Source of the DNA: Candidatus Collierbacteria bacterium
GTDB lineage: Bacteria > Patescibacteriota > Microgenomatia > UBA1400 > MFAQ01
Reading direction: 5' to 3'
Length of the DNA stretch: 18,718 nt
Assembly: GCA_003531665.1 (NCBI GenBank)
Contig: DQFC01000027.1
Span: forward strand, 1-18,718
Shown here: positions 6,925-13,792 of the stretch, one piece after another
Position numbering within the stretch: the stretch's first letter is position 1
Layout of the letters: every line of letters begins with the position of its first letter
The notes under the pieces: generated by a model
What the model was told of the DNA's origin: nothing
What the model saw: only the letters and a program-made list of their open reading frames with translations
Databases searched by the model: none
Made by a program: the position numbers and the translations under genes

Positions 6925-8709
6925 TCAGGACTTGGCGATGGCCAGAAAGGCCTCTTGGGGAACAGAAACGCGGCCAAATTGTTTCATGCGAGCCTTACCT
7001 TTTTTTTGTTTATTGAGGAGTTTGAGGTTACGGGTGAAGTCCCCTCCGTGAAGCTTGGCATCGACGTCTTTGCGGTAAGCCTTGATAGTTTCGCGAGCGA
7101 CAATTTGACCCCCGATAGCGACTTGAATAGGAATTTCGAATTGTTGTCTTGGAATGGATTCCTTCAGTTTCTCGGATATTCTTTTGCCTTTGTGATAGGC
7201 CTTTTCTTTGACCGTTATAACACTCATGGGAGCAAAAAGTTCGTGGTTGAGAAGCACATCGAGCTTGACTAATTCGGCCTCCTGCCAGCCTGCCAGCTCG
7301 TAGTTCATGGAACCAAAACCCTGGGAAACACTCTTGAGGCTATCATGAAGGGTGGTAATTACTTCGATGAGTGGTAAGAAATAATCTATCTCAACCAGCT
7401 CATCTAAGTAAGACACGTTGACGAGATTACCTCGAAGCTCTTGGCAAAGTTCCATGACGGCACCGACATATGGAGAAGTCACGACGATATTAACGGCGGC
7501 CATTGGTTCGTATCCTTGGGAGATAATAGCCGGATCGGGAAAATCTGAAGGAGAACTAAAGATTTTTTCCTCACCGGATCTGAGTTTGACCTTGTACTCT
7601 ACGGAAGGAGAAACGGAAATAACGGGTAGTCCGAATTCTCTTTCCAGTCTTTCACCGACCACTTCGGAATGTAACATCCCAAGGAACCCAACCTTTACAC
7701 CTTGCCCGAGAATGGGAGAATTTATGCCTTGAGTGGTAAGCGATGAATCGTTTAATTTTAATTTTTCCATAGCATCGACCAAATCACGATACTGTGAACC
7801 TTCAGCCGGATAAAAATCTAAAAATACGTTTGGATGTATTTTTCTAAATCCGGGTATGGGCGAGACTTGTTTTATTTGTGAAGACGAACAGACGGTATCC
7901 CCCACCAATACATTTCGAATATCTTTCAAGCCGGTAATGATGTAACCAACGTTGCCGGCGGTTAGTATTTTTTTCTCGGTTCGTCCGGGAGAAAATATTC
8001 CTATTTCGGAAGCGGTTAGGGATTGACCGGAACTAAGAAACGATAATTTGTCCCCAGATTTTAAGTCTCCGGAAATTATTTTGACAAAGGCAATGACTCC
8101 CAGATGAGTGTCAAAAGTGGAGTTGAAGACAAGGGCGTGTAAGTAGATCTCGGATTTCAGGTCTCGGATTTCAGATGGTGATGGGAGGTCGGCGATGATG
8201 TGATCTAAGAGAGCCTCAACCCCTTCACCGGTTTTGGCAGAGACCATAAGCGGGTCGTAATCAATCCCCAGAAGCTTCTTTATTTGTCTGGATGCAGCAT
8301 TCACCTCTGCCAAAGGCGCATCAATTTTGTTGACGACAGGAATAATGGCGAGCCCAAGATTCTTGGCCAATCTGAGATTGGCGACTGTTTGGGCTTGGAC
8401 CCCTTTGGTGGCATCTACTAGTAGTATGGCACCTTCACAGGCTTGAAGAGCCCGCTCAACTTCGTAATTAAAATCAACATGTCCGGGGGTATCGATCAGA
8501 TTGAGGGTGTAACCCTGATAACTCATAGCTACGGGTGCCAGCTTGATAGTAATTCCTCTTTCTCTTTCAATGGGATTGCTATCCAGAAGCTGTGGGGTAA
8601 TCTTGTCGGCCTGAACCGTACCGGTAATTTCCAACATTCGATCCGCCAGAGTGGACTTGCCGGCATCGATGTGGGCGATGATAGAAAAATTTCTGATTAA
8701 ACTGTCCAT
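6925..8709 (-). CDS. lepA: elongation factor 4 (LepA) GTPase
   Basis: The 594-residue protein has LepA architecture: G domain with G1 AHIDAGKST (12-20), ERERGITIK (G2/switch), DTPGHVDF (G3) and NKID (G4); domain II; two alpha/beta domains; and the LepA-specific C-terminus (ARETIKAYRKDVDAKLHGGDFTR is split here by design: RKDVDAKLHGGDFTR, then KKGKARMKQFGRVSVPQEAF). LepA acts on the ribosome and has been linked to back-translocation and to 30S assembly. Most LepA proteins read HIDHGKST; here Ala replaces the second His, as in EF-G. A 13-bp near-tandem duplication (8148-8174) lies in the linker after the G domain. The gene starts five bases after the murJ stop, with no clear Shine-Dalgarno, so coupling to murJ translation is likely. 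Confidence 0.96.
   Translation of the reverse strand: MDSLIRNFSIIAHIDAGKSTLADRMLEITGTVQADKITPQLLDSNPIERERGITIKLAPVAMSYQGYTLNLIDTPGHVDFNYEVERALQACEGAILLVDATKGVQAQTVANLRLAKNLGLAIIPVVNKIDAPLAEVNAASRQIKKLLGIDYDPLMVSAKTGEGVEALLDHIIADLPSPSEIRDLKSEIYLHALVFNSTFDTHLGVIAFVKIISGDLKSGDKLSFLSSGQSLTASEIGIFSPGRTEKKILTAGNVGYIITGLKDIRNVLVGDTVCSSSQIKQVSPIPGFRKIHPNVFLDFYPAEGSQYRDLVDAMEKLKLNDSSLTTQGINSPILGQGVKVGFLGMLHSEVVGERLEREFGLPVISVSPSVEYKVKLRSGEEKIFSSPSDFPDPAIISQGYEPMAAVNIVVTSPYVGAVMELCQELRGNLVNVSYLDELVEIDYFLPLIEVITTLHDSLKSVSQGFGSMNYELAGWQEAELVKLDVLLNHELFAPMSVITVKEKAYHKGKRISEKLKESIPRQQFEIPIQVAIGGQIVARETIKAYRKDVDAKLHGGDFTRNLKLLNKQKKGKARMKQFGRVSVPQEAFLAIAKS
8148..8174. repeat. 13-bp direct repeat inside lepA
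   Basis: TCTCGGATTTCAG occurs at 8148-8160 and 8162-8174, a period of 14 bases. Because 14 is not a multiple of three, the copies are read in different frames and together encode SEIRDLKSEI in the linker after the G domain. The gene stays open. Confidence 0.85.
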
Positions 8710-8714
8710 AGAAC

Positions 8715-10364
8715 TTAGATACTGTTTGGAGTTGTTTCGAGAACCTCGTCACTACTGGCAAGTATTTTACGCCAATTACCAATCTTTTTCACGATGTCTG
8801 TGACGTCTTTGAGTTCTTCGATATCAAATAGCCAGCAGAAGAAGAGATAGACAGAGAAACCAACGGTACTAACAATGAGGGTCAGGGTAATTAGGGGAAC
8901 GGTTCTGGTGGTATCAAAGATTAATTGGTCCAGAAGACGCATCGGGACCCAAAGAGAGAATCCGGTAAAGAGACTGACGAAAAGCATTTTTATAATCCTC
9001 ACTGAAATACCCAAAGGACCAACTTTCCGGCGAACAACAAAGTACGACAGGAAAAAGTCTGTTAAATTGCCGATCGACATGGCTAAGGTAATGACGGCAA
9101 CATCTTTTTCCATAAATAATCCCAGCAGAGAAGCCAAGCCGACAAAAACCACCATAGTAATAAATCCTATGATTAGTGGGGTTTTGGTGTCTTTTAAGGC
9201 ATGAAGGGCTCTGGTTAAACTATTGGTTACTGCTTGAGGAGCGATAGCAAAGCTTAGAAAGGCTAATGCCTTGCCGGTAAGAAGAGTGGCTTCCCAAGGA
9301 AAATTCTTGGCACCAAAAGCCAGACGTACCAAAGGAATCCTCAGAACAAGAACCAAAACACTGGCCGGTAGTGCGAAGAAAAATATTTGGAGTATGGATT
9401 TGGAGAGAGTGGCTTTGAATTTTGTTTTATCTTCCAAAAGAGCTTCCTGCGCTAGAGTGGGAAAAGAAGCTTGACTGAGAGAGACCCCGAAGAGAGATAT
9501 TGGCAAAACGTAGAGCTGGCGGGCAAAATTGAAGATCGAAAGGGAGCCGGCGGCAAGTAGTGAAGCCAGGTTGACTGCCACCCATCGCTCGATCTGATCG
9601 AGCCCCAGGGCTAAGGTTCTGGGAGGCATAAGTTTCAACATCGCCAAAACACCGGGGTGGTGTGGGCGCCAGACAATTTTTGGCCAGTAGCCAAGAGCTC
9701 CTGCCGTTGGAAGTTGAATCACCATATGAAGGAAAGCACCAATAATTACTCCGATAGCGGCCGAGTAAATGCCGAAACGTGATGACAGAAAGAATATTCC
9801 GGAAATAGTGCCGATATTATAGAGAAGAGGGGCGAGGGCGGGAATTAAAAAACGGCGCTGAGACTGTAGAACTCCAGTGAGAAAGGCAGAAATAGCAAAA
9901 AGGATCTGGGCCAGAGACATTAGTCGGATCAAGTTTGCCATAAGGCCTAGCTTTTCCGGAGAAAAATGAGCCAGGAGACCTGCGAAAGGACGGGCAAAGA
10001 TGATGATGACAATCGAAAAGAGTAAAAGAAAGAACCCTATGGAAGTGAGGGCAGAATTGGCCAATTTGTTGGCCTCTTCCTTTGATTTGTCACAATATTC
10101 CTGATAAATTGGGATAAAAGCAGCAGAGACCGCACCCACGACCAGAAGCTGAAAGACGGTATCCGGGATGACAAAAGCGGCGAAATAGACATCGAGATCA
10201 GCCTCCATTCCTCCAAAAAAACGGGCCGCAAGCAAGTGATTCCGGATGAGACCCAAAAGAGCGGAACCCAGATAGGAAACGCCGATGATAGCCGCGGCAG
10301 AGAGAATGCTACTGCTTTTCCGGTTCAAAAACTCCTGAGACTTTGATATTATCCTGTTTACCAC
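8715..10364 (-). CDS. murJ: lipid II flippase MurJ (MviN)
   Basis: The protein has 549 residues and about 14 membrane helices, typical of the MOP-superfamily flippase that moves lipid II across the membrane for peptidoglycan synthesis. The N-terminal signature is clear: LGLIRNHLLAARFFG, then FVIPDTVFQLLVVGAVSAAF followed by IPIY, matching the MurJ region with conserved Arg residues in helices 1-2. The start is GTG at 10364, directly after an in-frame TAA, so no earlier start is possible. There is no Shine-Dalgarno, but a promoter places the transcript start at the GTG. It leads a unit with lepA and the 6373-6870 gene. Its presence indicates a peptidoglycan wall. Confidence 0.93.
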   Translation of the reverse strand: MVNRIISKSQEFLNRKSSSILSAAAIIGVSYLGSALLGLIRNHLLAARFFGGMEADLDVYFAAFVIPDTVFQLLVVGAVSAAFIPIYQEYCDKSKEEANKLANSALTSIGFFLLLFSIVIIIFARPFAGLLAHFSPEKLGLMANLIRLMSLAQILFAISAFLTGVLQSQRRFLIPALAPLLYNIGTISGIFFLSSRFGIYSAAIGVIIGAFLHMVIQLPTAGALGYWPKIVWRPHHPGVLAMLKLMPPRTLALGLDQIERWVAVNLASLLAAGSLSIFNFARQLYVLPISLFGVSLSQASFPTLAQEALLEDKTKFKATLSKSILQIFFFALPASVLVLVLRIPLVRLAFGAKNFPWEATLLTGKALAFLSFAIAPQAVTNSLTRALHALKDTKTPLIIGFITMVVFVGLASLLGLFMEKDVAVITLAMSIGNLTDFFLSYFVVRRKVGPLGISVRIIKMLFVSLFTGFSLWVPMRLLDQLIFDTTRTVPLITLTLIVSTVGFSVYLFFCWLFDIEELKDVTDIVKKIGNWRKILASSDEVLETTPNSI

Positions 10365-10370
10365 TTAGTT

Positions 10371-10400
10371 ATTTTAATTCAGGAAACATAGATGTGCCAG
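10371..10400 (-). promoter_or_regulatory. murJ promoter, predicted leaderless
   Basis: CTGGCA (10400-10395), 18 bases, TAAAAT (10376-10371) on the minus strand. The predicted start is 10364, the first base of the GTG codon. Confidence 0.55.
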
Positions 10401-10413
10401 AAGCAGAAGGTCA

Positions 10414-10422
10414 TGATAAAAT
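10414..10422 (+). promoter_or_regulatory. rpsT extended -10 promoter, predicted leaderless
   Basis: TGATAAAAT (10414-10422) is an extended -10 element. Six bases separate it from the rpsT ATG at 10429, so transcription should begin at the start codon. The -35 region is weak, which is usual for extended -10 promoters. Confidence 0.55.
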
Positions 10423-10428
10423 AAGCTC

Positions 10429-10662
10429 ATGCCTATAATCAAATCCGCAATCAAGAAACTTAGAGCCGACAAGAAAAAAGCCAGCTTTAACAGATCCACC
10501 AAAACCAAAGCCAAGACGGCTGTGGATGAGTTCAAAAAAATATTGTCATTGGAGTCTCTTGGCAAGGCTTTTTCGGCCATAGACCGGGCCGCAAAAAAAG
10601 GGGTGATCAAAAAAGGAAAAGCTGACCGAGTCAAGTCGCGTTTGGCAAAGAAGATTAAATAA
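10429..10662 (+). CDS. rpsT: 30S ribosomal protein S20
   Basis: A 77-residue, Lys-rich, fully helical protein that binds 16S rRNA. It has the family pattern: start PIIKSAIKKLRADKKK, middle SLGKAFSAIDRAAKKGVIKKG (split here: SLGKAFSAIDRAAKKG then VIKKG) and end KADRVKSRLAKKIK, as in other S20 proteins (AARRKSRLAKKLN in E. coli). It is about ten residues shorter than the E. coli protein. It diverges from murJ with a 64-base gap holding both promoters and has no Shine-Dalgarno. A possible promoter for the next gene begins within ten bases of its stop. Confidence 0.94.
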   Translation: MPIIKSAIKKLRADKKKASFNRSTKTKAKTAVDEFKKILSLESLGKAFSAIDRAAKKGVIKKGKADRVKSRLAKKIK

Positions 10663-10669
10663 GGTTTCT

Positions 10670-10698
10670 TTGTGTTTGCGGTTTCCATTTGATAAACT
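10670..10698 (+). promoter_or_regulatory. pilN promoter, predicted leaderless
   Basis: TTGTGT (10670-10675), 17 bases ending in TGA, TAAACT (10693-10698). This is again an extended -10, with six bases to the GTG at 10705, the same geometry as rpsT. Confidence 0.5.
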
Positions 10699-10704
10699 GA
10701 AAGT

Positions 10705-11250
10705 GTGGCTGCCCAGCAAGGTGTTTTTCATATCAACTTACTACCTAAAGACAGTTTTAGTTATTCTGCCTTGGGAAAATTTCTTGCGTGGGCTACGACC
10801 ACGGGTAGAGTCTTGGTGGTTTTAACGGAATTTGTAGTACTTTTGGCCTTTGGTTCACGATTTTATTTTGACAAAAAGGTCAACGATTTGAAAGAAGAAG
10901 TGGATCAAAAACAAGCTCAAATTCAAGCTTTTGCTGATACCGAGAATGAGATTAGAATTATTTTGGCCAAACAAACACCGATATCAAATTATTTGTCCGG
11001 AAATATGGCTTTTGGTCAGAGATATGAAGAACTGGGTAGGATTATGCCGAGCGGAGTCAAGCTGGAGAGGCTGACTCTTGATAAATCCGGTATGAACTTA
11101 GTTGGTGACGCGAACTCCGAACTTGGATTTTCTCAACTACTCCAAAATCTAAAAAAAATTGAAGGGGTATCGCGCTTGTCAATGAAAGAGACAAATTTTG
11201 ATCAAAATACCGGAACAGTTAAGTTTAATATTCAGACCTCTTTTAAATAA
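10705..11250 (+). CDS. pilN: type IV pilus inner-membrane protein PilN
   Basis: The protein has 181 residues with a GTG start. The short N-terminal FHINLLPKDSF (residues 8-18) is the PilN motif that in known systems docks into cytoplasmic PilM. One membrane helix (about 34-55) and a coiled coil (about 56-85, VNDLKEEVDQKQAQIQ) follow, then a small alpha/beta domain of ferredoxin-like type (about 110-180) with PSGVKLERLTLDKSGMNLVG. It overlaps pilO by one base (TAATG). PilN and PilO form the platform linking the pilus motor to the outer parts. No pilM is in the window; the upstream neighbour is rpsT. Confidence 0.8.
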   Translation: MAAQQGVFHINLLPKDSFSYSALGKFLAWATTTGRVLVVLTEFVVLLAFGSRFYFDKKVNDLKEEVDQKQAQIQAFADTENEIRIILAKQTPISNYLSGNMAFGQRYEELGRIMPSGVKLERLTLDKSGMNLVGDANSELGFSQLLQNLKKIEGVSRLSMKETNFDQNTGTVKFNIQTSFK

Positions 11251-11906
11251 TGGCACTTCTAAATAACGAAAAATATTCACTTTTCTACCGAAGAATCGGC
11301 CTTATGTATCAAAGACCAGAAATTAAGGCGTCGCTTGAAGTGATTCTTTCTGTCTTTACCGTAGCCATACTAATCTTTGCCGCGGTCAGACCCACTCTGG
11401 CCAATGTGGCGTCGCTTCAAAAAAAAATAGAGGACCTGAATTCGGTAAACAAAAAATCTGACAACAAAATTGCGCAAGTATTTGCCGCCCAAACCGATAT
11501 CGACAAATTTCGGGATAAACTGAGGCTATATGACGATGCTGTACCGCATGGCTTTTCCTATCATGATATGGCTGGACGAATAGAGCTAATTGCCAAACGA
11601 AGGGGGTTAGCCGTCCAAACAATTACTCTCCCGGGCGTGAAACTCTTTGGGGAGGGAAAAGGAGCCGGTGATTGGGTGCAAAAAATCACGGTGAAGAACC
11701 AGAACAAAATTGTCCAGGCTGAAGTTTCTTTTGTGGTTAACGGAAACCCAAATGAGGTAAAGGGGTTCCTGACGGAAATTGAAAACTTGGACAGACTTAT
11801 TTTCTTAAACAGTGTCGCCTTGTCTGCCGAACCAGGGGAGACCAAAGGGATTTCGATCATCAAGGCCACGGGGCAGGTTTATTTTTATTTTTACGCTGAA
11901 TCATGA
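11250..11906 (+). CDS. pilO: type IV pilus inner-membrane protein PilO-like
   Basis: The protein has 218 residues: a cytoplasmic tail of about 28 residues, one membrane helix (about 29-50), a coiled coil (about 50-85, VASLQKKIEDLNSVNKK) and a C-terminal alpha/beta domain (about 95-215). This is the PilO layout, and its place directly after PilN with a TAATG junction supports the call. Sequence signatures are weak, as usual in PilO, so the assignment rests mostly on architecture and position. The glycine-containing loop around 130-145 (GVKLFGEGKGAGDW) is unremarkable. Confidence 0.72.
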   Translation: MALLNNEKYSLFYRRIGLMYQRPEIKASLEVILSVFTVAILIFAAVRPTLANVASLQKKIEDLNSVNKKSDNKIAQVFAAQTDIDKFRDKLRLYDDAVPHGFSYHDMAGRIELIAKRRGLAVQTITLPGVKLFGEGKGAGDWVQKITVKNQNKIVQAEVSFVVNGNPNEVKGFLTEIENLDRLIFLNSVALSAEPGETKGISIIKATGQVYFYFYAES

Positions 11907-12068
11907 AGTTCAGGACACACATCCAAACCTGCATTCTGCTGCAACCCTGTCTTTTCGGCTGCAAAGTCTTCAGTGCTCCTAGATGTAATATGTTTGCATT
12001 ACACCTTCGTCACACTTCATACTTTTCGCTCGAAATTACAGGCTTTCGCCACGAAAGGAGGTTAGGAT
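11907..12068 (+). promoter_or_regulatory. leader region before the 12069 gene, with hairpins
   Basis: This 162-base stretch holds two short perfect stems: TGTAAT (11984-11989) with ATTACA (11998-12003), and CTTTCG (12043-12048) with CGAAAG (12052-12057) around a three-base loop. The second stem takes up the first bases of the unusually strong Shine-Dalgarno AAAGGAGGT (12054-12062), so it could limit ribosome access. TTGCAT (11995-12000), 17 bases, CATACT (12018-12023) is a possible promoter. It matches no riboswitch I know. A 58-codon frame (11903-12079), starting in an ATGA overlap with pilO, is open throughout but looks non-coding. Confidence 0.4.
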
Positions 12069-12374
12069 ATGCGTCCTAGAAAGACACTGTCTATTTATGT
12101 ATTATTAATAGGAGTGATGGGTTTATCTATTGTCGGTGGAGTGTTAGCTTTCCAGATTTTTTCGGCAGTAACAAAAACCCAACTAACTGCCGAACAGGTG
12201 GAAATTATTAGACCGATTGATGGCACAATAAATCAAACCGTGATTGACAACCTAGAAAAAAGGACCCCGATAAGCGAAGATGAACTTAGCAAACTTGAGA
12301 TGGAGACACCGATAGAACCAACACCGACCACGTCGATAGCAACCGAGTCTGCTCAAACAACACAATTGCAATAA
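12069..12374 (+). CDS. small single-pass membrane protein, unknown function
   Basis: The protein has 101 residues: a basic N-terminus (MRPRK), one membrane helix (about 8-30), and an exported segment with IIRPIDGTINQTVIDNLEKR (about 45-64). The acidic, Thr/Pro-rich tail (PIEPTPTTSIATESAQTTQ) resembles the stalks of the larger surface proteins downstream and could be glycosylated. The start is fixed by AAAGGAGGT, the best Shine-Dalgarno in the window. It lies between pilO and the fibronectin-domain protein, with one base between its stop and the next ATG. A role with the pilus platform or the surface proteins is possible, but I cannot assign a family. Confidence 0.72.
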   Translation: MRPRKTLSIYVLLIGVMGLSIVGGVLAFQIFSAVTKTQLTAEQVEIIRPIDGTINQTVIDNLEKRTPISEDELSKLEMETPIEPTPTTSIATESAQTTQLQ

Positions 12375-12375
12375 A

Positions 12376-13719
12376 ATGGCCACAAAAGGATTAATGTCAA
12401 AACGAATACCGACACTGCTGGGAGTTTTTATTTTGATAGCCGGTTTGGTGGCGGGTGTAATTCTGGTCAATAAAAAAACAGGGTTCGAATCCAAGGCAGG
12501 ACCCTCCGAAAGCCCAAAAAATTTAAAGATTTCAAATTTGAGTGCCACTACTTTTAGTGTCAGCTGGTCTACAGATATCCCACTTACGGGACTCATCAAG
12601 TTTTCCGAAGACCCCGTGAAGATCACCACTCCGGGAGGAGACGTTCGAGATCAAATATCAGGAACTTCTCAAAGCTATAACAATCACACCGTAAACATCT
12701 CTGGACTTTCGGCAAGTAAGACTTATTATTTTCTGGTGGTCTCCGGTTCCGGAACTTTTGATGACAACGGAAAGCCTTTTCAAGTAAGAACCGCTACCCA
12801 AGCCATTGCTCCTCCCGAAGATATTATTTTTGGGAAAGTGGTCCGAGATACGGGAGACCCCGTGAATGGAGGTATCGTATTTTTGGAAGCAGAAGGAGGG
12901 CAGACCTTGTCCACTATTACCCAAACGGATGGGACATGGAGACTTAACCTCGCCAACTCTCGAGATAAAGACGGAAAAATCTTAACTTATGACCCGGAAA
13001 AGACTCTGCTGTCAATCTTTGTCCAAGCCGGAAATACCGGAACGGCAACTGCGTTGACCGATACGAGTAAGGATCAACCGGTGCCGGATATTGTCATGGG
13101 AAAGAACCAGAGTTTTGTAGATACAGGAAGGCTATTGTCCGGAATAGAAGATATTCCTCCGGTCCAAACAGGAGAAGGTTTTCAGTTAGAAGTTTCTCAA
13201 CTAACCTTATCCGATCAATTGGAGGCCACTTCTTCGGTAAAAATTTTGAACCCAGCCACAAACGGAGAAATAATTGCCACCGACAAACCAGAACTAAGAG
13301 GAAAGGCGCCGGCTGGAACGGTGATAAAACTAACTCTAAATTCGGTGGAGATGACACAAGTGGTTCAAGCCGATAATGATGGTAATTGGAAATGGACTCC
13401 CCCTCAAAAATTGGATCCTGGGCAACACACCTTGACGGTCGAGTTTACCGATTCGGCAAATCAAATACAAAGGATCGTGCGAACTTTTACGGTACTGCTT
13501 AGCAATCTGCCCGCGTTCACAGCTACCCCTTCAGCAACACCCACCGGTCTCATCGGAATTTCTCCGACGCCGACGGCGGTAACATTGACGCCAGCGATGC
13601 CGGCAACTCAATCAGCAGTTCTGGTACCGTCAGGAGAGCTGACCACCACCTTTGGACTCGCACTGCTTGGAATACTAATGCTCCTTATCGGAAGTCTTTC
13701 GAAAAAATGGCTGAAATGA
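12376..13719 (+). CDS. surface protein with fibronectin-III and Ig-like domains, anchored at both ends
   Basis: The protein has 447 residues. An N-terminal membrane segment (about 11-31) is followed by a fibronectin type III domain (about 45-143; LKISNLSATTFSVSWSTD and VNISGLSASKTYYFLVVSG are typical). Next come a carboxypeptidase-regulatory-like beta domain (about 150-240; GKVVRDTGDPVNGGIVFL, then TDGTWRLNLAN) and an Ig-like domain (about 285-378; ATDKPELRGKAPAGTVIKL, then DNDGNWKWTPP). A Thr/Pro-rich stalk (about 383-412) and a C-terminal membrane helix (about 423-440) with a KKWLK tail close it. The C-terminus resembles a sortase sorting signal in layout but has no LPxTG. A second start at 12394 has AAAGGA just upstream and gives MSKRIP; either is possible. 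Likely role: adhesion or surface structure. Confidence 0.75.
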   Translation: MATKGLMSKRIPTLLGVFILIAGLVAGVILVNKKTGFESKAGPSESPKNLKISNLSATTFSVSWSTDIPLTGLIKFSEDPVKITTPGGDVRDQISGTSQSYNNHTVNISGLSASKTYYFLVVSGSGTFDDNGKPFQVRTATQAIAPPEDIIFGKVVRDTGDPVNGGIVFLEAEGGQTLSTITQTDGTWRLNLANSRDKDGKILTYDPEKTLLSIFVQAGNTGTATALTDTSKDQPVPDIVMGKNQSFVDTGRLLSGIEDIPPVQTGEGFQLEVSQLTLSDQLEATSSVKILNPATNGEIIATDKPELRGKAPAGTVIKLTLNSVEMTQVVQADNDGNWKWTPPQKLDPGQHTLTVEFTDSANQIQRIVRTFTVLLSNLPAFTATPSATPTGLIGISPTPTAVTLTPAMPATQSAVLVPSGELTTTFGLALLGILMLLIGSLSKKWLK

Positions 13720-13724
13720 ACATG

Positions 13725-13753
13725 TTGACGTTGACAATATTTATGGATATAGT
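13725..13753 (+). promoter_or_regulatory. promoter of the surface-protein/mannosyltransferase unit
   Basis: TTGACG (13725-13730), 17 bases, TATAGT (13748-13753). Each hexamer matches consensus at 5 of 6 positions with ideal spacing. The predicted transcript start is near 13760, leaving a leader of about 33 bases. A second TTGACA overlaps the spacer (13731-13736). Confidence 0.75.
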
Positions 13754-13754
13754 G

Positions 13755-13771
13755 AAACTAGGTCCTAGTTT
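13755..13771. promoter_or_regulatory. 17-bp palindrome at the transcript start, candidate operator
   Basis: AAACTAGGTCCTAGTTT is perfectly palindromic around a central T (13763), with 8-base arms. It begins two bases after the -10 box and covers the predicted transcript start, the classic place for a repressor dimer. A second pairing in the RNA, GGTCC (13761-13765) with GGACC (13775-13779), is also possible. No regulator gene is adjacent. Confidence 0.55.
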
Positions 13772-13792
13772 AATGGACCACAATATATAGAG

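Noticed and set aside
11903..12079. 58-codon frame between pilO and the 12069 gene as a real gene
   Set aside because: No ribosome site, unusual composition, and it runs over the strong Shine-Dalgarno and start of the next gene. Kept only as a finding.
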